A stretch of 64,000 nt of DNA from Rhabdornis inornatus (lineage: Eukaryota > Chordata > Aves > Passeriformes > Rhabdornithidae): positions 806,001-870,000 of the forward strand of contig VWZS01002574.1 in NCBI GenBank assembly GCA_013397075.1. The letters are read 5' to 3'. Position numbers and translations under genes: made by a program. The first letter of the stretch is position 1. Every line of letters begins with the position of its first letter. The notes beneath the pieces were generated by a model. The model made no database searches. It was not told the DNA's origin and worked only from the letters and a program-made list of their open reading frames with translations. Below, in pieces: positions 62,031 to 64,000 of the stretch.

Positions 62031-62890
62031 TTGGGGCACTGGCAGAGCAGCTCTCCGAGCCAGGGTGTGCAAGGACGCGGGGATAAACCTGAGCGCTGCG
62101 TTCTCCCGTGTCGCTGTTGTATCGCTGATGGAAGACACGTAACCAAGGCACGGGCGCCTGCAGCTCCAGCGAAGCTCTCTGCACTCAGACAATGGCTCCA
62201 GCTGCATTGTCCCCGGCTGCTGCGTTTGAATCGCATTCATTTGAGTCACACAAATTAGTGAGATCTGTGCACTCTGACCCCGCTACTGCCCTGCCTGATC
62301 CCCGTGCACCGTCTCGCTGGTGAGCGATTTCACCTCCCGTGGCCATGTCTGCCAGATGCTGCCGGTTGTCTCTCATTGACCCGCAGATGGCCGGGGAGCT
62401 CCTGGGAGACGCCGCACGGAGCGGTCCCACCCTCCAGCTGCGGCCTGGCACGGGGCGACCTCGCCGGGCTGACCCGAGCCGAGCCGGGCCAGCAGAACAA
62501 AGGCGCGGGGCCACCCGCGCGGGGCAGGGCCCGCCGGGCACCCGCGGCTCTGCCAGCACCAACCACGGCACTGAAGGGAGAAGGGCCTTGGGCAGAGGCA
62601 GCCATGGCTGTTCCGTGACGGGAAAGCAATGATCCCCTTTTCTCCGCGCTGCGTGACAGCAGCTCTGTGACAGCAGTGAAGGGCAATGGCACACGAATGA
62701 GCGGCAGTGACACACAGACAGTGCCACACAAGGAGCACGGCACAGGCTCGGTGCCACAGAGCCGCCCTCAGGGCCCCCCGCGCGCTCCCCTAAGCAGCGG
62801 CAGCGCGGGAAGCAGAGTGCGCGCGCTCCCGCCCCGCCCCGCCTGGCTCCGCCCCGCCCCGCGGCGCACGTGGCACCCTCGCCCGCGCTG

Positions 62891-62900
62891 GTCACGTGAC
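62891..62900. promoter_or_regulatory. LSM14B: Palindromic E-box GTCACGTGAC
   Basis: A perfect CACGTG palindrome with the GTCACGTGAC extension favoured by USF/TFE-family factors, about 170 nt upstream of the likely LSM14B start site. Confidence 0.55.
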
Positions 62901-62972
62901 GCGGGCCCCGGGTGTTCCCCCTCCGCCCCTCCCCGTCTGACCCCGTCTCTCCCGTCTGGTCAATCGCGCGCG

Positions 62973-62982
62973 GCGCATGCGC
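62973..62982. promoter_or_regulatory. LSM14B: NRF1-like palindrome GCGCATGCGC
   Basis: An exact match to the NRF1 core (GCGCATGCGC), common in CpG-island promoters of housekeeping genes. It lies 62 nt upstream of the TATA box. Confidence 0.65.
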
Positions 62983-63034
62983 GGTTACCGCATCACGCCC
63001 CCACCGCCTTCCCCCGGCCCGTCTCCCTCCGCCC

Positions 63035-63042
63035 TATATAAG
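63035..63042 (+). promoter_or_regulatory. LSM14B: LSM14B TATA box
   Basis: TATATAAG in a GC-rich setting, 95 nt before the LSM14B ATG. Transcription would be expected to start near 63,065–63,072, giving a 5' UTR of about 70 nt. A TATA box inside a CpG island is a minority promoter type. Confidence 0.7.
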
Positions 63043-63136
63043 GCGCGCGCGGCGGGGTCCCGGCTCCGCAGTGCGCGTGGGCGGCGCGGCGGCTCCGCGC
63101 GGCTCTGGGACCCCCTCCCGTGGCTCCGCCGCCGCC

Positions 63137-63257
63137 ATGAGCTCGGGGACCCCCTACATCGGCAGCAAGATCAGCCTGATCTCCAAGGCGCAGATCCGCT
63201 ATGAGGGCATCCTCTATACCATCGACACCGAGAACTCCACCGTGGCGCTGGCCAAGG
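63137..63257 (+). CDS. LSM14B: LSM14B exon 1 (N-terminal part of the Lsm domain)
   Basis: Encodes the first 40 residues, [20 protein letters not shown], then [20 protein letters not shown]: the start of the divergent Lsm domain of the LSM14/RAP55/Scd6 family. These cytoplasmic proteins bind DDX6 and 4E-T, repress translation and assemble P-bodies or oocyte storage granules. Donor AAGG|GTGAGG leaves one base, agreeing with the Val that follows in the family. The start has a GCCGCC Kozak context. LSM14A is nearly identical here, but Gln in SKAQIRYEG and the position beside TAF4 favour LSM14B. All later exons (rest of Lsm, DFDF, FFD and TFG boxes, RGG repeats) lie beyond the window. Confidence 0.93.
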
Positions 63258-64000
63258 GTGAGGCGGGGCCCTGTGGGGGGCGCGGGCGGGCCTAGGCCGG
63301 CGCTGGCTGAGGGGACGCGGCGGGGGCCGCCGTGCCGTGAACAATGAGCGCGCCCGGGGCCCGCCCGCCCCGCGGGGCTGCGGAGGGACTGGAGCCCCGG
63401 GTCCGGAGCGCTGCTGCTCTCCGTGAGTCAGCACTGACAGGGGCCGCGCCGGAGGGGCGGACAGGGCCCGGGATGCTGAGCAGCCCTCGGCTCTCCTGGG
63501 GAGTTCTCGGGGAGAAGCGCTGCCGGCAGCGCTGGCTCGCCTTGCCATTGTCAGAAGCGGGGGGATGATGCTCGGCATTGCTGTGCGTGGTTCGCTTCCC
63601 CTCGCTCGGCTGTGGCCGGCTGTGTGTCGGTGTTCGGCTCGAGCAGGGCCCCAGGCCGGCGCTGAGGAAAACAGTTGCTGTTGTGTCTTTGTTCCTTCCG
63701 TGATCGATAACTGGACTCTGCTCAGGTGAGGAGGGTGGGAGCCGCTGCACAGAGCGCTGCGGGGCACCTGCACGTGGGTCTGCCTCGCCGACCTTGCTGG
63801 CTCCTCAGCGAGGCTTTGCATTTTGTTTCCCTGTAGAAATACTGATCGTTATCTTTGAAACATGTCATTTGGGTTCAGTTGTCACCTGTGCTGGGAACTC
63901 CTGTATTTCATGTAAATAAAACCTGTCTTGTTTAGTCCCTCAAACATGAACTTATTCCTATACTGCTTTTCAAGTCTAGCTTGGCTACTTCAGCTAATGT
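63258..64000 (+). other. LSM14B: LSM14B intron 1 (partial, to window end)
   Basis: GC-rich for the first 350 nt, then AT-richer. No second exon with the expected VRSFGTEDR continuation is seen before the window ends, so intron 1 exceeds 740 nt. Confidence 0.85.

Larger units (their letters stand above)
62040..63600. promoter_or_regulatory. LSM14B: CpG island spanning the LSM14B promoter and exon 1
   Basis: CpG-dense DNA rising from about 62.04 kb and peaking at 62.75–63.4 kb, with several GC boxes (CCGCCCCGCCCC type near 62.83–62.87 kb). Long open frames on both strands here are a by-product of GC richness. The island could act in both directions, toward LSM14B on plus and the unidentified gene on minus; the latter is inference. 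Confidence 0.8.

Noticed and set aside
62185..62895. 236-residue minus-strand open frame in the CpG island
   Set aside because: Ala/Arg/Gly/Pro/Cys-rich reading of GC-rich DNA with overlapping open frames on all strands; no domain, start context or splice support.
1..64000. CRISPR arrays, insertion sequences, operons or endogenous retroviruses
   Set aside because: Nothing with gag/pol-type frames, paired long terminal repeats, spacer-repeat arrays or bacterial gene organisation was found; the DNA is vertebrate nuclear in character.

Overview
This is a vertebrate, very probably avian, nuclear window. The evidence is a TAF4–LSM14B gene pair in conserved order, several CR1-type (chicken repeat 1) LINE 3' fragments, short to moderate introns, and CpG-island promoters. 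There are no bacterial-style gene arrays, CRISPR arrays or operons. Exons were placed by hand from recognised protein sequence, splice dinucleotides and phase bookkeeping.

Layout. (1) 1–12,892: gene-poor DNA downstream of TAF4. It holds low-complexity tracts, GGGAT and ATGG tandem arrays (5.8–6.7 kb), a short telomere-like run, a small CpG-rich patch near 7.6–7.9 kb and one CR1 scrap. (2) 12,893–49,340, minus strand: complete TAF4, the TFIID scaffold subunit. I can place 16 coding exons whose phases all agree (3,312 nt, 1,103 residues plus stop). They include a GC-AG intron after exon 13, a 17.6-kb intron 2 carrying a 33-bp minisatellite, and an intron 1 with degenerate copies of the exon-2 acceptor region. 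(3) 49,341–50,000: TAF4 promoter and CpG island, interrupted by an assembly gap. (4) 50,412–61,213, minus strand: a chain of splice-bounded open segments that looks like a multi-exon protein-coding gene I cannot name. Seven consecutive 3' exons (57,112 down to 50,412) join in compatible phases, except for one apparent one-base frameshift near 56.06–56.10 kb. Less certain upstream exons lie at 57.2–61.2 kb. (5) 62,000–63,600: a CpG island with the plus-strand LSM14B promoter (TATA box, NRF1-like and E-box motifs) and its first coding exon. The rest of LSM14B lies beyond the window.

Functional reading: TAF4 is a core transcription factor and LSM14B an RNP-granule/translational repressor protein. 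They are neighbours by conserved synteny, not members of one pathway. The unnamed minus-strand gene lies between them and may share the LSM14B CpG island as a divergent promoter; that is inference.
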